Assembly (NCBI RefSeq): GCF_003382565.3
Contig: NZ_CP086253.1
Span: forward strand, 310,001-374,000
Origin: Pectobacterium aquaticum
GTDB taxonomy: Bacteria > Pseudomonadota > Gammaproteobacteria > Enterobacterales > Enterobacteriaceae
Direction of reading: 5' to 3'
DNA: 64,000 bases
The position numbers and the translations under genes were made by a program. The notes below the pieces were generated by a model. It worked only from the letters and a program-made list of their open reading frames with translations, was not told the origin of the DNA and did no database searches. Below, piece by piece: positions 1-8,783 of this stretch; position 1 is the stretch's first letter; every line of letters starts with the position of its first letter.

Positions 1-305
1 CCGGTGTGATTACCGAGACCATCTTCGAAAACCGCTTCATGCATGTACCTGAGCTTATCCGTATGGGCGCGCAGGCGGAAATTGAGAGCAATACGGTGAT
101 TTGCCACGGCGTGGATAAGCTGTCTGGTGCGCAGGTGATGGCGACCGACTTACGTGCGTCAGCCAGTCTGGTGTTAGCCGGTTGTATCGCAGAAGGTGTG
201 ACGATAGTGGATCGTATTTATCACATCGATCGTGGCTATGACCGCATCGAAGATAAGCTGCGTGCGTTAGGTGCGAATATCGAGCGCGTTAAAGAGCACG
301 AGTAA
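1..305 (+). CDS. murA: UDP-N-acetylglucosamine 1-carboxyvinyltransferase, C-terminal part
   Basis: This is the 3' end of murA. The frame is open from the first bases, so the true start lies before the window. About 100 C-terminal residues are present, from VITETIFENRFMH to a terminal RVKEHE, closely matching enterobacterial MurA. The enzyme transfers enolpyruvate from PEP to UDP-GlcNAc in the cytoplasm, the first committed step of peptidoglycan synthesis. The visible part is the end of the EPSP-synthase-like fold; the catalytic cysteine lies upstream of the window. A strong terminator follows 40 bp after the stop codon, so murA closes its transcription unit here. Confidence 0.97.
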   Translation, partial: GVITETIFENRFMHVPELIRMGAQAEIESNTVICHGVDKLSGAQVMATDLRASASLVLAGCIAEGVTIVDRIYHIDRGYDRIEDKLRALGANIERVKEHE

Positions 306-344
306 GTGTTTCAGCTGCTTCATCTTCACAATTAGGTTTGCCAG

Positions 345-370
345 CCGGGTGGGTTCCCACCCGGTTTCTT
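345..370 (+). terminator. Intrinsic terminator of murA
   Basis: A 9-bp GC-rich inverted repeat (345-353 with 356-364) is followed by a T-rich stretch (TTTCTTG). It sits between murA (plus) and degS (minus), in the right place to end the murA transcript. Confidence 0.85.
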
Positions 371-413
371 GTTTACCTGCTGATGTGACTCTATCGACCG
401 ACCTGACATGCCG

Positions 414-1511
414 TTATTGGGTAGGAAATTCCTGAATCGTCATTTGCAGCGTGACTTGATTTTTATCACGCACAATCGTGACTGGAATGACAGTGCCGGG
501 ACGTATTTCCGAAACCTGTTCCATCGTTTCAATAATCGAGCGCGCAGGCTTATTGTTCACGCTAACGATGACGTCTTCGACACGAATACCTGCTTTATCC
601 GCCGGTCCACCGGGGTCGATAGTCTGAACGAGAATCCCGCTTAACCGATCCTGCGCATCACGATTGTTGGTCAGCGTGCTGTTCTCAATATTTTCGATCT
701 GTACGCCGTTGACGCCAATATAGCCACGCACCACGCGACCATCGCGGATGAGCTTGCTCATTACCTTGGTCGCCAGCGCGACGGGAATGGCGAAGCTAAT
801 GCCTTCCGGCGTTTCGCCATTGCTGCTTTTATCAAACGAAAGAGTATTAATCCCGACCAGCTCACCAAGCGTATTGACCAGCGCACCACCGGAATTCCCG
901 TGGTTAATTGAGGCATCGGTTTGCAGCAAATTTTGGCGTCCTACCTGGCTTCTTTGCTGACCATAGGTGCTAAGGCTGACGCGGCCAGTGGCGCTGATGA
1001 CGCCCTGTGTGACGGTTTGCCCCAGATTATAAGGGTTGCCGATTGCCATCACGATATCGCCGACGTGCGGTATGCGGTCTGGATTTATCGGAATAACGGG
1101 CAGATTGATGCCGTCAATTTGCAACACGGCCAGATCAGTCAGGCTATCGGAACCGATCACGCGGGCTTCGTACAGCCTGCCGTCTGATAGCTCTATCTGG
1201 ATTTGTTGCACGTTATTAATCACATGCTTATTGGTTAAAATGTACCCTTTTTCATTCATGATGACGCCGGATCCGAGAGGATGAATGGCGACTTCGTTGG
1301 GCTTACCCTCTTTGGCAACCCGGTTATAAACGTTCACCACAGCAGGCGCCGCATGGCTGACGCCCTGATGGTAGCTTATGGGTGAACCATCAGTATTTTT
1401 GTCATTGCCTTTCAGAAACGACGTGCCGGACCCGATAAAGGGCAGTACGGCCAGAATAATACCGGCGACGAGGGCACCAAAGAGCGCTGAACGTAATAAC
1501 TTAGCAAGCAT
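414..1511 (-). CDS. degS: Inner-membrane-anchored site-1 serine endoprotease DegS
   Basis: 365 aa, close to E. coli DegS. One N-terminal membrane anchor (about residues 5-26) is followed by a trypsin-like protease domain and a single PDZ domain (about 260-355), which separates it from the two-PDZ DegP/DegQ proteins. The triad is visible: His96 in TNKHV, Asp126 in TDLAV and Ser207 in GNSGG. In this family, the PDZ domain senses C-termini of misfolded outer-membrane proteins, and the protease then makes the first cut in RseA, starting release of sigma-E. It lies 213 bp downstream of degQ in the same orientation, the conserved enterobacterial pairing. Expression from its own promoter is likely given the gap. 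Confidence 0.97.
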   Translation of the reverse strand: MLAKLLRSALFGALVAGIILAVLPFIGSGTSFLKGNDKNTDGSPISYHQGVSHAAPAVVNVYNRVAKEGKPNEVAIHPLGSGVIMNEKGYILTNKHVINNVQQIQIELSDGRLYEARVIGSDSLTDLAVLQIDGINLPVIPINPDRIPHVGDIVMAIGNPYNLGQTVTQGVISATGRVSLSTYGQQRSQVGRQNLLQTDASINHGNSGGALVNTLGELVGINTLSFDKSSNGETPEGISFAIPVALATKVMSKLIRDGRVVRGYIGVNGVQIENIENSTLTNNRDAQDRLSGILVQTIDPGGPADKAGIRVEDVIVSVNNKPARSIIETMEQVSEIRPGTVIPVTIVRDKNQVTLQMTIQEFPTQ

Positions 1512-1563
1512 GACCGTGATTTACTGTGGAAAAGGGAGGTAAGGGGAGGATATCACGAGAAGT

Positions 1564-1596
1564 TCGGACACCGCATGACTCGGTGTCCGATTTTTT
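1564..1596 (+). terminator. Terminator-like hairpin with plus-strand T-tract
   Basis: A 10-bp perfect stem (1564-1573 with 1581-1590) is followed by six T on the plus strand. Both neighbours, degS and degQ, are on the minus strand, so the polarity is opposite to the genes. It can only act as an intrinsic terminator on plus-strand (antisense) transcription; on the minus strand it is a plain hairpin between degQ and degS. Confidence 0.6.
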
Positions 1597-1610
1597 ATGG
1601 CGTGCCATCC

Positions 1611-1696
1611 CTGGCCGCCACCCTTACGAGCCGTTGCTGATGCAACGTTAAAAATTTCTCTCGGAAATTTTTTAACATCGGCGATGTTCTGGCCAG
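1611..1696. repeat. Candidate palindromic intergenic element
   Basis: An 86-bp segment bounded by CTGGCC (1611-1616) and GGCCAG (1691-1696) contains three palindromes in a row: CGTTGC/GCAACG (1632-1647), a 12-bp AT-rich pair with one extra T (1647-1658 with 1664-1676), and AACATCG/CGATGTT (1674-1688). This serial-hairpin structure in the degQ-degS gap looks like a mobile palindromic unit rather than a simple terminator. The family is not recognised. Confidence 0.5.
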
Positions 1697-1724
1697 TTAA
1701 GCTGCCGAAAAAGACGGCAAGTGA

Positions 1725-3095
1725 TTAACGTAGCAGCAGATAAATTGTTTCTTCGCCCCGGACGATATTCAAAGCCAGAACGGAAGGTTTCGCTTCCAGC
1801 AGTTTGCGCAGTTGCGTGATGTTTTCAATGCGCTCGCGGTTTACACCGATGATGATATCGCCTTTTTGCAGACCAACCTGCGCGGCAGGTGTGTCCTTAG
1901 CGACGTTATCAATCTGCACGCCTTTGCTGCCGTCTTTCAATTGGCCATTGGTCAGAGAAGCCCCCTGCAATGACGGTGAAAGCGTTTCAGCGCTGGTTGA
2001 TGCCGATGAGCTGTTATCCAACACGACGGAAACTTCCTGCGGTTTGCCATCACGCAGCAGACCGATTTTCACGGTCTTGCCCGGTGCGGTGGTGCCGACT
2101 TTGGCCCGTAGTTCTGCAAAGCTGCTGATCGGTTTACCATCCAGCGTCGTCAATACGTCGCCAGCCTTGATACCGGCTTTGGCTGCGGCCGATTTCGGTA
2201 AGACTTCGCTGACGAAGGCGCCGCGCTGTGCGTCGACGTTGAAGGCTTTCGCCATCTCAGACGTCATCTCGCTGCCTTTAATACCCAGCAGCCCACGTTT
2301 CACTTCGCCAAATTCAACCAACTGCTGCGCCAGATTCTGGGCCATATTGCTAGGGATAGCGAAACCGATACCGATGTTTCCGCCGCCCGGCGCCAGAATC
2401 GCCGTATTGATACCGATCAGCTCACCATTGAGGTTAACCAGCGCACCGCCGGAGTTACCGCGGTTGATGGACGCATCGGTCTGGATGAAGTTTTCCAACC
2501 CTTCAAGATTCAGGCCGCTACGTCCCAGGGCGGAGATAATACCGGAGGTCGCGGTCTGGCCAAGGCCGAACGGGTTACCCACGGCAACGGCGAAATCACC
2601 GACGCGCAGTTGATCGGAATCCGCCATTTTTACAGAGACCAGATTCTTGGCGTCATTCAGCTGTAGCAGGGCGATATCGGTTTGCTCATCACGACCAATC
2701 AATTTCGCCTCATATTCACGTCCATCATTAAGCTGAACGCGGATCTTGTCGGCGTTATTGATCACGTGGTTGTTGGTGAGCACGTAACCTTTTGCAGCAT
2801 CAATAATGACGCCAGAGCCCAGCCCTTCGAACGGACGAGAATTTTGTTTGTCCGTCGGGAAGTTAGGACCAAAGAAGAATTTGAATTCTTCCGGTACGCG
2901 CTGACGCTGTATCTGTGTACCTTCAACGTGCACGCTGACGACGGCTGGCAAGACTTTCTCCAGCATCGGGGCCAGACTCGGCGTCTGTTGACCTTGAACC
3001 ACGGCAGGCAGCGCAGCATTTGCAGCGGGAAGCGTGGACAGGGCCAAACCTATACTCATTGCCAGTGCACTAAATAGTAATGATGTTTTTTTCAT
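1725..3095 (-). CDS. degQ: Periplasmic serine endoprotease/chaperone DegQ
   Basis: 456 aa from the ATG at 3095, preceded by a GAGAGAG ribosome site; the frame runs further upstream but residues before this have no family counterpart. A signal peptide (MKKTSLLF... ending ANA, about 27 residues) is followed by a trypsin-like domain with His110 (TNNHV), Asp140 (TDIALL) and Ser215 (GNSGG), then two PDZ domains (about 260-350 and 370-450). The length matches DegQ (455) better than DegP (474). It degrades misfolded envelope proteins in the periplasm. It lies between zapG and degS in the same orientation. Confidence 0.95.
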   Translation of the reverse strand: MKKTSLLFSALAMSIGLALSTLPAANAALPAVVQGQQTPSLAPMLEKVLPAVVSVHVEGTQIQRQRVPEEFKFFFGPNFPTDKQNSRPFEGLGSGVIIDAAKGYVLTNNHVINNADKIRVQLNDGREYEAKLIGRDEQTDIALLQLNDAKNLVSVKMADSDQLRVGDFAVAVGNPFGLGQTATSGIISALGRSGLNLEGLENFIQTDASINRGNSGGALVNLNGELIGINTAILAPGGGNIGIGFAIPSNMAQNLAQQLVEFGEVKRGLLGIKGSEMTSEMAKAFNVDAQRGAFVSEVLPKSAAAKAGIKAGDVLTTLDGKPISSFAELRAKVGTTAPGKTVKIGLLRDGKPQEVSVVLDNSSSASTSAETLSPSLQGASLTNGQLKDGSKGVQIDNVAKDTPAAQVGLQKGDIIIGVNRERIENITQLRKLLEAKPSVLALNIVRGEETIYLLLR

Positions 3096-3355
3096 TGTTA
3101 TTAACTCTCTCACGGCCTGCGGATGAATAAAACGATGATATATAAACTTAAAGACACGGTGAAGAGTCAGACTGGCGATCAATGTGTAAAGTTCACTGCT
3201 GTTTCGTCAGCAGATTGTAACTATCGCTATTTTAGTGCGTGATCGGGCGATGACAGCCTGCGGTACGCATCTTAAACGTACAAGCGTTTTAAGCGTAGAA
3301 CAAGAGAGGGGAAAGCGTGAGACAGAAAGCCCCACGCTTAAGGTAATTGAATGAA

Positions 3356-3760
3356 TTATTTGCGAATCGGGCGTTCGCCCCGCAGCAGGCCTGAGGCACC
3401 GTCTGAATAATCGCGCGGCGGCATGTTCACCGGAGCCTGATCGTTATCCGCTTCTGATTTGGTCAGACGATATTTAAACGGATTATCCTGACCGGGAACG
3501 TGAGGTAACAGGTTATTGGAGCTTTTCGCCATGTGCTGATAAAGCTGACGATAATCATCCGCCATGTTATCCAACAGCTCTGCACTGCGGGCGAAGTGAC
3601 CCACCAATTCCTGACGATAATCTTCCAGTTCGGTTTTGCTTTTCTCCAGCTCATTTTGCAATACCTGCTGTTGCCGCAGCTTACGGTTACCAAAGCGCAT
3701 AGCGACAGCTCCAATAATAATACCGACAACTAAACCTATCAGCGCATACTCCCAAGTCAT
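3356..3760 (-). CDS. zapG: ZapG/YhcB family inner-membrane division and envelope protein
   Basis: 134 aa, DUF1043 family. One N-terminal transmembrane helix (about residues 5-22, with glycine-rich GLVVGIIIGAV) is followed by a cytoplasmic coiled coil rich in Gln, Glu and Leu (about 25-90) and a disordered tail. The start is fixed by AGGAG upstream of ATG 3760. In E. coli this protein coordinates cell-envelope synthesis with division and interacts with elongasome and divisome proteins. It is divergent from zapE across 215 bp, the usual arrangement. Confidence 0.93.
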   Translation of the reverse strand: MTWEYALIGLVVGIIIGAVAMRFGNRKLRQQQVLQNELEKSKTELEDYRQELVGHFARSAELLDNMADDYRQLYQHMAKSSNNLLPHVPGQDNPFKYRLTKSEADNDQAPVNMPPRDYSDGASGLLRGERPIRK

Positions 3761-3975
3761 AATAGCTCCTATTTTGACGTCGTTGTCCCGTAGGGTTTTT
3801 CACTTAATAATAGTCACTATAACCGTTAACCTTGCCTGAGTGGAATCCTGATACTCGATGACAGAAAGGAATGTTGACCTACCGCAGACATCAAGGTTGT
3901 TAACTGCGACGATTACGGCTTAAATCGACGACAACACACAGCAAAATACGACTAACTTTTTTCTCAGGGATTGCG

Positions 3976-5133
3976 ATGGCTATGGTTATTCCACAGACAA
4001 CACAGCAGCAAACAACACCCTTAGCGCTTTACCAGCAGGCGCTTTCCGCTGGTGAATATCAGCCGGACGAGGTGCAGCGGCAAACCGTTGTGCATCTGGA
4101 AGCGATACATCAGGCGTTATGTGAACGTGCTGCTGATGGCGATGCGGGCGCATCCGAGCGCGTGGGGAAATGGCGTAGCTGGCTGGGGCGGCGTAATAAA
4201 CGGGAATCTGCGCCGGTTCAAGGGCTGTACATGTGGGGTGGCGTCGGGCGCGGTAAAACCTGGCTGATGGATATGTTTTTCCACAGCTTGCCTGCTGAGC
4301 GAAAAATGCGCCTACATTTTCATCGTTTTATGCTGCGCGTGCATGAAGAACTGAATCAGTTTCAGGGTCAGGAAAATCCGCTGGAGAAAGTGGCCGACGG
4401 TTTTAAAGCGGAAACGGATGTGCTGTGCTTCGATGAGTTTTTCGTCTCTGATATTACCGATGCGATGCTGCTGGCTGAACTGTTGCGTGCGCTGTTTGCT
4501 CGCGGCATTACGCTGGTGGCGACGTCGAATATTCCGCCAGACGATCTCTACCGTAATGGGCTGCAACGCGCGCGTTTTCTGCCTGCGATTGAGCTGATTA
4601 AGCAGTATTGTGAAGTGCGTAATGTCGATGCGGGTATCGATTATCGTCTGCGCACGCTGACGCAGGCACACCTTTATCTCTCGCCGCTGAATGAAGAGAC
4701 GGATGCGGCGATGCAGCAGATGTTTACCCGTCTGACTGGGAAACTGTGGCAGACACCAGGGCCGGTGCTGGAGATCAATCATCGTCCGTTATCGACACTT
4801 GGCGTGAGCGACGGCGTATTGGCGGTCGATTTCCACACGCTGTGTACAGAAGCGCGTAGCCAGAATGATTACATCGCACTGTCGCGCCTCTACCACACAA
4901 TGCTGTTGCACAATGTGACGGTGATGGAAACGAAGGAAGAGAACACCGCCCGCCGTTTTCTGGCGCTGGTGGACGAGTGCTACGATCGCCGTATCAAATT
5001 GATTATTTCTGCGCAGGCATCGATGTTTGAAATCTATCAGGGAGAACACCTGAAATTTGAATATCAGCGTTGTTTATCCCGTTTGCAGGAAATGCAAAGC
5101 GAAGAGTACTTGCGTCAACCCCATTTGGCGTAA
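3976..5133 (+). CDS. zapE: Cell division AAA ATPase ZapE (AFG1 family)
   Basis: 385 aa. The Walker A motif GGVGRGKT is at 88-95, Walker B VLCFDEFFV at 149-157, and a sensor-like VATSN at 181-185. The protein is an AFG1-type P-loop ATPase that in E. coli associates with the Z-ring and is needed under low oxygen or high temperature. A weak CAGGGA lies upstream of the chosen ATG at 3976; an alternative ATG two codons later cannot be excluded. It is a single gene, divergent from zapG and upstream of the L13-S9 operon. Confidence 0.95.
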   Translation: MAMVIPQTTQQQTTPLALYQQALSAGEYQPDEVQRQTVVHLEAIHQALCERAADGDAGASERVGKWRSWLGRRNKRESAPVQGLYMWGGVGRGKTWLMDMFFHSLPAERKMRLHFHRFMLRVHEELNQFQGQENPLEKVADGFKAETDVLCFDEFFVSDITDAMLLAELLRALFARGITLVATSNIPPDDLYRNGLQRARFLPAIELIKQYCEVRNVDAGIDYRLRTLTQAHLYLSPLNEETDAAMQQMFTRLTGKLWQTPGPVLEINHRPLSTLGVSDGVLAVDFHTLCTEARSQNDYIALSRLYHTMLLHNVTVMETKEENTARRFLALVDECYDRRIKLIISAQASMFEIYQGEHLKFEYQRCLSRLQEMQSEEYLRQPHLA

Positions 5134-5370
5134 CGCAGGCTGCGGTTTTTTAGTCATTTGCGTGTGAAAAAAGGTCGATCTTTGAGAATGACTTCTCTAT
5201 AATCTTGCGACCCCACGTTACAACAAAGTTTTTTTCCCAAAAACTTTATAGTGCCGGCAATGGCTATTCGAAGGGGTAGGTTTGCTGGACTTGATGGTCG
5301 TGTGAGCCTCAACTGTTTTCGAGCGTTCGGGTGTTCACCAACGTGTAACTAATTATTGGGTAAGCTTTTA
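5134..5370 (+). promoter_or_regulatory. rplM promoter and mRNA leader
   Basis: 237 bp between zapE and rplM. A perfect TATAAT (5198-5203) lies about 170 bp before the start codon, which predicts a long leader; no good -35 hexamer is seen at 17 bp. The leader carries several G/C-rich segments that could fold. In E. coli, L13 represses its own operon at the mRNA leader; that this leader does the same is inferred from synteny. Confidence 0.6.
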
Positions 5371-5799
5371 ATGAAAACTTTTACAGCTAAACCAGAGACC
5401 GTAAAACGTGACTGGTACGTTGTTGATGCGAACGGTAAAACTTTAGGCCGTCTCGCTACTGAACTGGCTCGTCGTCTGCGCGGCAAGCATAAAGCGGAAT
5501 ACACTCCGCACGTTGATACGGGTGATTACATCATCGTTCTGAACGCTGACAAAGTTGCTGTAACTGGCAACAAGCGTACTGACAAGATTTATTATCATCA
5601 CACCGGTCACATCGGTGGTATTAAACAAGCGACCTTTGAAGAGATGATTGCCCGCCGTCCTGAGCGTGTGATTGAAATCGCGGTTAAAGGCATGCTGCCG
5701 AAGGGCCCGTTGGGTCGTGCTATGTTCCGTAAACTGAAAGTTTACGCGGGCACCGAGCACAATCACGCGGCACAGCAACCGCAAGTTCTGGACATTTAA
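5371..5799 (+). CDS. rplM: 50S ribosomal protein L13
   Basis: 142 aa, the exact E. coli length, starting MKTFTAKPETV. Upstream in-frame codons (TTG at 5356) are ignored because the family begins at this Met. L13 is an early-assembly protein of the large subunit that binds 23S rRNA. The signature around GPLGRAM is visible near residue 110. It forms a two-gene operon with rpsI, 15 bp downstream. Codon use is strongly biased, as expected for a highly expressed gene. Confidence 0.99.
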   Translation: MKTFTAKPETVKRDWYVVDANGKTLGRLATELARRLRGKHKAEYTPHVDTGDYIIVLNADKVAVTGNKRTDKIYYHHTGHIGGIKQATFEEMIARRPERVIEIAVKGMLPKGPLGRAMFRKLKVYAGTEHNHAAQQPQVLDI

Positions 5800-5814
5800 T
5801 CGGGATTATAGGCA

Positions 5815-6207
5815 ATGGCTGAAAATCAATACTACGGCACTGGTCGCCGCAAAAGCTCCGCCGCTCGCGTGTTCATCAAACCGGGCAACGGTAACATCGT
5901 TATCAACCAGCGTAGTCTGGAACAGTACTTCGGTCGCGAAACTGCCCGCATGGTAGTTCGTCAGCCGCTTGAACTGGTCGACATGGTTGGTAAATTTGAT
6001 CTGTACATCACTGTTAAAGGTGGTGGTATCTCTGGTCAGGCTGGTGCGATCCGTCACGGTATCACCCGCGCTCTGATGGAGTATGATGAGTCTCTGCGTA
6101 GCGAACTGCGTAAAGCTGGTTTCGTTACTCGTGATGCTCGTCAGGTTGAACGTAAGAAAGTCGGTCTGCGTAAAGCACGTCGTCGTCCTCAGTTCTCCAA
6201 GCGTTAA
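5815..6207 (+). CDS. rpsI: 30S ribosomal protein S9
   Basis: 130 aa, full length, with the conserved GTGRRKS near the N-terminus, the GGGISGQAGAIRHGI segment in the middle, and the C-terminal tail ending RPQFSKR that reaches the P-site tRNA in the ribosome. It is co-transcribed with rplM and ends in a strong terminator 36 bp after the stop. Confidence 0.99.
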   Translation: MAENQYYGTGRRKSSAARVFIKPGNGNIVINQRSLEQYFGRETARMVVRQPLELVDMVGKFDLYITVKGGGISGQAGAIRHGITRALMEYDESLRSELRKAGFVTRDARQVERKKVGLRKARRRPQFSKR

Positions 6208-6242
6208 TTTCTGGCTGCTTTGCAGCGAAATCAATGCAAAAA

Positions 6243-6268
6243 ACCCGGTGCTGGTCACCGGGTTTTTT
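6243..6268 (+). terminator. Intrinsic terminator of rplM-rpsI
   Basis: An 8-bp stem ACCCGGTG/CACCGGGT (6243-6250 with 6256-6263) is followed by TTTTTT. The rest of the gap up to sspA (6269-6539) is AT-rich near 6280-6380 and presumably holds the sspA promoter; no convincing -35/-10 pair was picked out. Confidence 0.95.
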
Positions 6269-6539
6269 ATGCTTAAAAATAAATTTCCTCGAAATATACG
6301 CTTTACTTTCAGTGTGTTATCGATGAAGTTGCGCTTATATCCCCACAAAACGAACAAAATCTGATAAGCTATCTGCCGATTTTATGCCTGTGTGTAAGCT
6401 ATCGTGTAGCGGTTTAAACCAGCTGGGTTTTATCCGGTGACGTTTACACACATTGGCGAGCAGCATTTCGAATAGCGGTTTGCAGGTTACGGACTGCGCG
6501 GTTATTCGCCATATTTTCTCAATAAACTTGGAGGTTTTC

Positions 6540-7181
6540 ATGGCTGTCGCTGCCAACAAACGTTCGGTAATGACGCTGTTTTCTGGTCCATCCGACATTT
6601 TTAGCCATCAGGTCCGCATCGTATTGGCGGAAAAGGGTGTGAGTGTCGAGATTGAGCAGGTAGACATGGATAATCTGCCTCAGGATCTTATTGACCTCAA
6701 TCCTTACGGTTCCGTGCCAACGCTGGTCGATCGTGAACTGACGCTCTATGAATCACGTATTATCATGGAGTATCTGGATGAACGTTTTCCTCATCCGCCG
6801 TTAATGCCTGTCTATCCGGTTGCGCGCGGTAACAGCCGCCTGATGATGCACCGCATTGAGAGCGACTGGTATTCTTTGCTGAAGAAAATTACGCACGGCA
6901 GCGCTCAGGAAGCGGATGCCGCGCGTAAGCAATTGCGTGAAGAACTGCTGGCCATTGCCCCCGTGTTCAATGAAGCGCCTTATTTCATGAGTGAAGAGTT
7001 CAGCCTGGTAGATTGCTATCTGGCTCCGCTGCTGTGGCGTCTGCCGCAGTTAGGCATTGAACTGAGTGGTTCGGGCGCGAAAGAGCTGAAAGGCTACATG
7101 ACTCGCGTCTTTGAACGTGATGCGTTCCTGGCTTCCCTGACGGAAGTGGAACGTGAAATGCGTTTGCAAACCCGAGGTTAA
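6540..7181 (+). CDS. sspA: Stringent starvation protein A
   Basis: 213 aa from the ATG at 6540, preceded by TTGGAGGT. The frame extends upstream to 6453, but that part is unrelated to the family. It has a GST-like fold: an N-terminal thioredoxin-like half (SVMTLFSGPSDIFSHQVR; SVPTLVDRELTLYES) and an all-alpha C-terminal half. SspA binds RNA polymerase and acts as a transcription co-activator in stationary phase and stress, lowering H-NS levels. It is the first gene of the sspA-sspB operon, with sspB 5 bp downstream. Confidence 0.97.
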   Translation: MAVAANKRSVMTLFSGPSDIFSHQVRIVLAEKGVSVEIEQVDMDNLPQDLIDLNPYGSVPTLVDRELTLYESRIIMEYLDERFPHPPLMPVYPVARGNSRLMMHRIESDWYSLLKKITHGSAQEADAARKQLREELLAIAPVFNEAPYFMSEEFSLVDCYLAPLLWRLPQLGIELSGSGAKELKGYMTRVFERDAFLASLTEVEREMRLQTRG

Positions 7182-7186
7182 ACCGT

Positions 7187-7690
7187 ATGGCGTTGTCTCA
7201 ACTGTCTCCGCGTCGTCCGTATTTATTACGGGCTTTTTATGATTGGTTACTGGATAACCAATTAACGCCTCATCTGGTGGTCGATGTGACTCTGCCTGGT
7301 GTTATGGTGCCGATGGAGTTCGCCCGTGACGGCCAGATTGTGCTGAATATCGCACCGCGCGCTGTTGGTGGCCTTGAGTTAGCTGATGACAGCGTTCGTT
7401 TCAATGCCCGTTTTGGTGGTGTGCCGCGCCAGGTTTATGTGCCGATGGCAGCCGTCATGGCGATCTATGCACGTGAGAATGGGGCTGGAACGATGTTTGA
7501 GTCCGAACCTGCTTACGAATCCGCAGGTGAATACGACGACTTTCAGGAAGGTGCACCCGCTTCAGGGACGGTCATGTCGATTGTCGATAACTCACCTGAT
7601 TCTGAAGCGCCTGACGATGGCTCTGGTTCGGATGATGAACCACCACAGCCGCCTAAAGGTAGCCGACCGTCGCTACGGGTCGTGAAGTAA
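7187..7690 (+). CDS. sspB: ClpXP protease specificity-enhancing factor SspB
   Basis: 167 aa. The N-terminal 110 residues form the SspB fold that binds the ssrA tag (SPRRPYLLRAFYDWLLDN at the start; the LPGVMVP strand). An acidic, flexible linker rich in Asp, Glu and Pro (about 115-158) leads to the C-terminal ClpX-binding motif LRVVK. SspB delivers ssrA-tagged proteins and RseA fragments to ClpXP, which links it functionally to DegS in this window. Confidence 0.97.
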   Translation: MALSQLSPRRPYLLRAFYDWLLDNQLTPHLVVDVTLPGVMVPMEFARDGQIVLNIAPRAVGGLELADDSVRFNARFGGVPRQVYVPMAAVMAIYARENGAGTMFESEPAYESAGEYDDFQEGAPASGTVMSIVDNSPDSEAPDDGSGSDDEPPQPPKGSRPSLRVVK

Positions 7691-7700
7691 TTTGTTTCTA

Positions 7701-7724
7701 AGGGCACTTTAACAGTGCCCTTTC
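7701..7724 (+). terminator. Intrinsic terminator of sspAB
   Basis: Stem AGGGCACT/AGTGCCCT (7701-7708 with 7714-7721) followed by TTTCTT. It lies between sspB (plus) and the end of the minus-strand dehydrogenase gene. Confidence 0.85.
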
Positions 7725-7752
7725 TTATCCCAGTTGTTCGCTGAATATATGG

Positions 7753-8526
7753 TTAACTGAACACCATTCCGCCATCAATCAATAGCGATTGTCCCGTCAT
7801 ATAGTCGGAATCGTGGCTGGCCAGATAGGACACGCAGGCAGCGACATCTTCCGGTTCGGAAAGGCGGCCCAGCGTGATGCGTTTGGCGAATTCTTCCGTC
7901 GCATAGCCACGCGGTTTTCCTGCGGATTCAGAGATCTTCCGATCGATTTCATCCCACATTGGCGTTTTTACGATACCCGGACAGTAACCATTGACCGTGA
8001 TGCCCAGCGGTGCTAAGTCGCGCGCGGCAGTTTGCGTTAAGCCACGAACTGCGAATTTACTTGAGCTGTAGACGGCGAGTTCAGGGTTGCCCACATGCCC
8101 AGCCTGAGAACAGGCATTGATGATTTTGCCGCCGTGACCCAGAGATTTGAAGGCATCTAGCGCAGCCTGAATGCCCCAGATAACGCCTTTGACGTTAATG
8201 TTATAAACGCGATCGACGATTTCTGGCGTGATGTCTTCAATCAGGGTTGATGGAGCAATGCCAGCGTTATTAACGATGACGTTAAAGTCACCAAAGCGCT
8301 CTTTGGTTGCGGCGACAGCAGCAAAAACCGCCTCACGATCTGCGACGTCCGCCTGTAGTGCGATGGCCTGTCCGCCGGATTTTTCGATTTCCTGCGCCAC
8401 GTTGTGTGCGGTTTCTTGGTTATAGTCCACGATAGCGACGGCAAAACCGTCTGCCGCCAGTCTGAGAGCAATAGCGCGGCCAATACCTTGGCCGGCCCCT
8501 GTTACAAGAGCCACTTCGACTGCCAT
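7753..8526 (-). CDS. budC: meso-2,3-butanediol dehydrogenase / diacetyl-acetoin reductase (SDR family)
   Basis: 257 aa from the ATG at 8526, with GGAGGA just upstream. It is a classical short-chain dehydrogenase: NAD-binding TGAGQGIG near residue 10, NNAG near 88, and the catalytic set Asn/Ser/Tyr/Lys with YSSSKFA around 155. Length and sequence style match Klebsiella BudC, which interconverts acetoin and 2,3-butanediol with NAD(H) and contributes to fermentative pH control. No budA or budB is nearby, so the assignment to butanediol metabolism rests on sequence resemblance. It appears to be a single-gene unit; the 210 bp between its start and the gltD terminator probably hold its promoter. 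Confidence 0.82.
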   Translation of the reverse strand: MAVEVALVTGAGQGIGRAIALRLAADGFAVAIVDYNQETAHNVAQEIEKSGGQAIALQADVADREAVFAAVAATKERFGDFNVIVNNAGIAPSTLIEDITPEIVDRVYNINVKGVIWGIQAALDAFKSLGHGGKIINACSQAGHVGNPELAVYSSSKFAVRGLTQTAARDLAPLGITVNGYCPGIVKTPMWDEIDRKISESAGKPRGYATEEFAKRITLGRLSEPEDVAACVSYLASHDSDYMTGQSLLIDGGMVFS

Positions 8527-8737
8527 ACTTTCCTCCTTAATGAAATCCCATCTCAATAAAGACAAATCAATGTAGTAGGTAAGTGTAGGTCTTTAACGTG
8601 ATATTGCAGGATTTATTACGAAAGGTTCTTTATAACCCAGTGGAAAGATGAAGTTTTTATTAGTCAATCTGGTGTGATATTCCGCAGAGGGAAATATAGA
8701 GCTGATTACTATCGGAACTGCAATTTCAGATCACGAC

Positions 8738-8764
8738 GAAAAAAAGGGCAGCTAGCGCTGCCCT
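8738..8764 (-). terminator. Intrinsic terminator of gltBD
   Basis: Read on the minus strand: stem AGGGCAGC/GCTGCCCT (8745-8752 with 8757-8764), loop of four, then a run of eight T. It is 20 bp past the gltD stop codon. Confidence 0.92.
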
Positions 8765-8783
8765 CAAGAGACGAAATGTGTTT

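Noticed and set aside
5182..5203. TTGAGA as -35 of rplM
   Set aside because: Only 10 bp from TATAAT, too close for a sigma-70 promoter.
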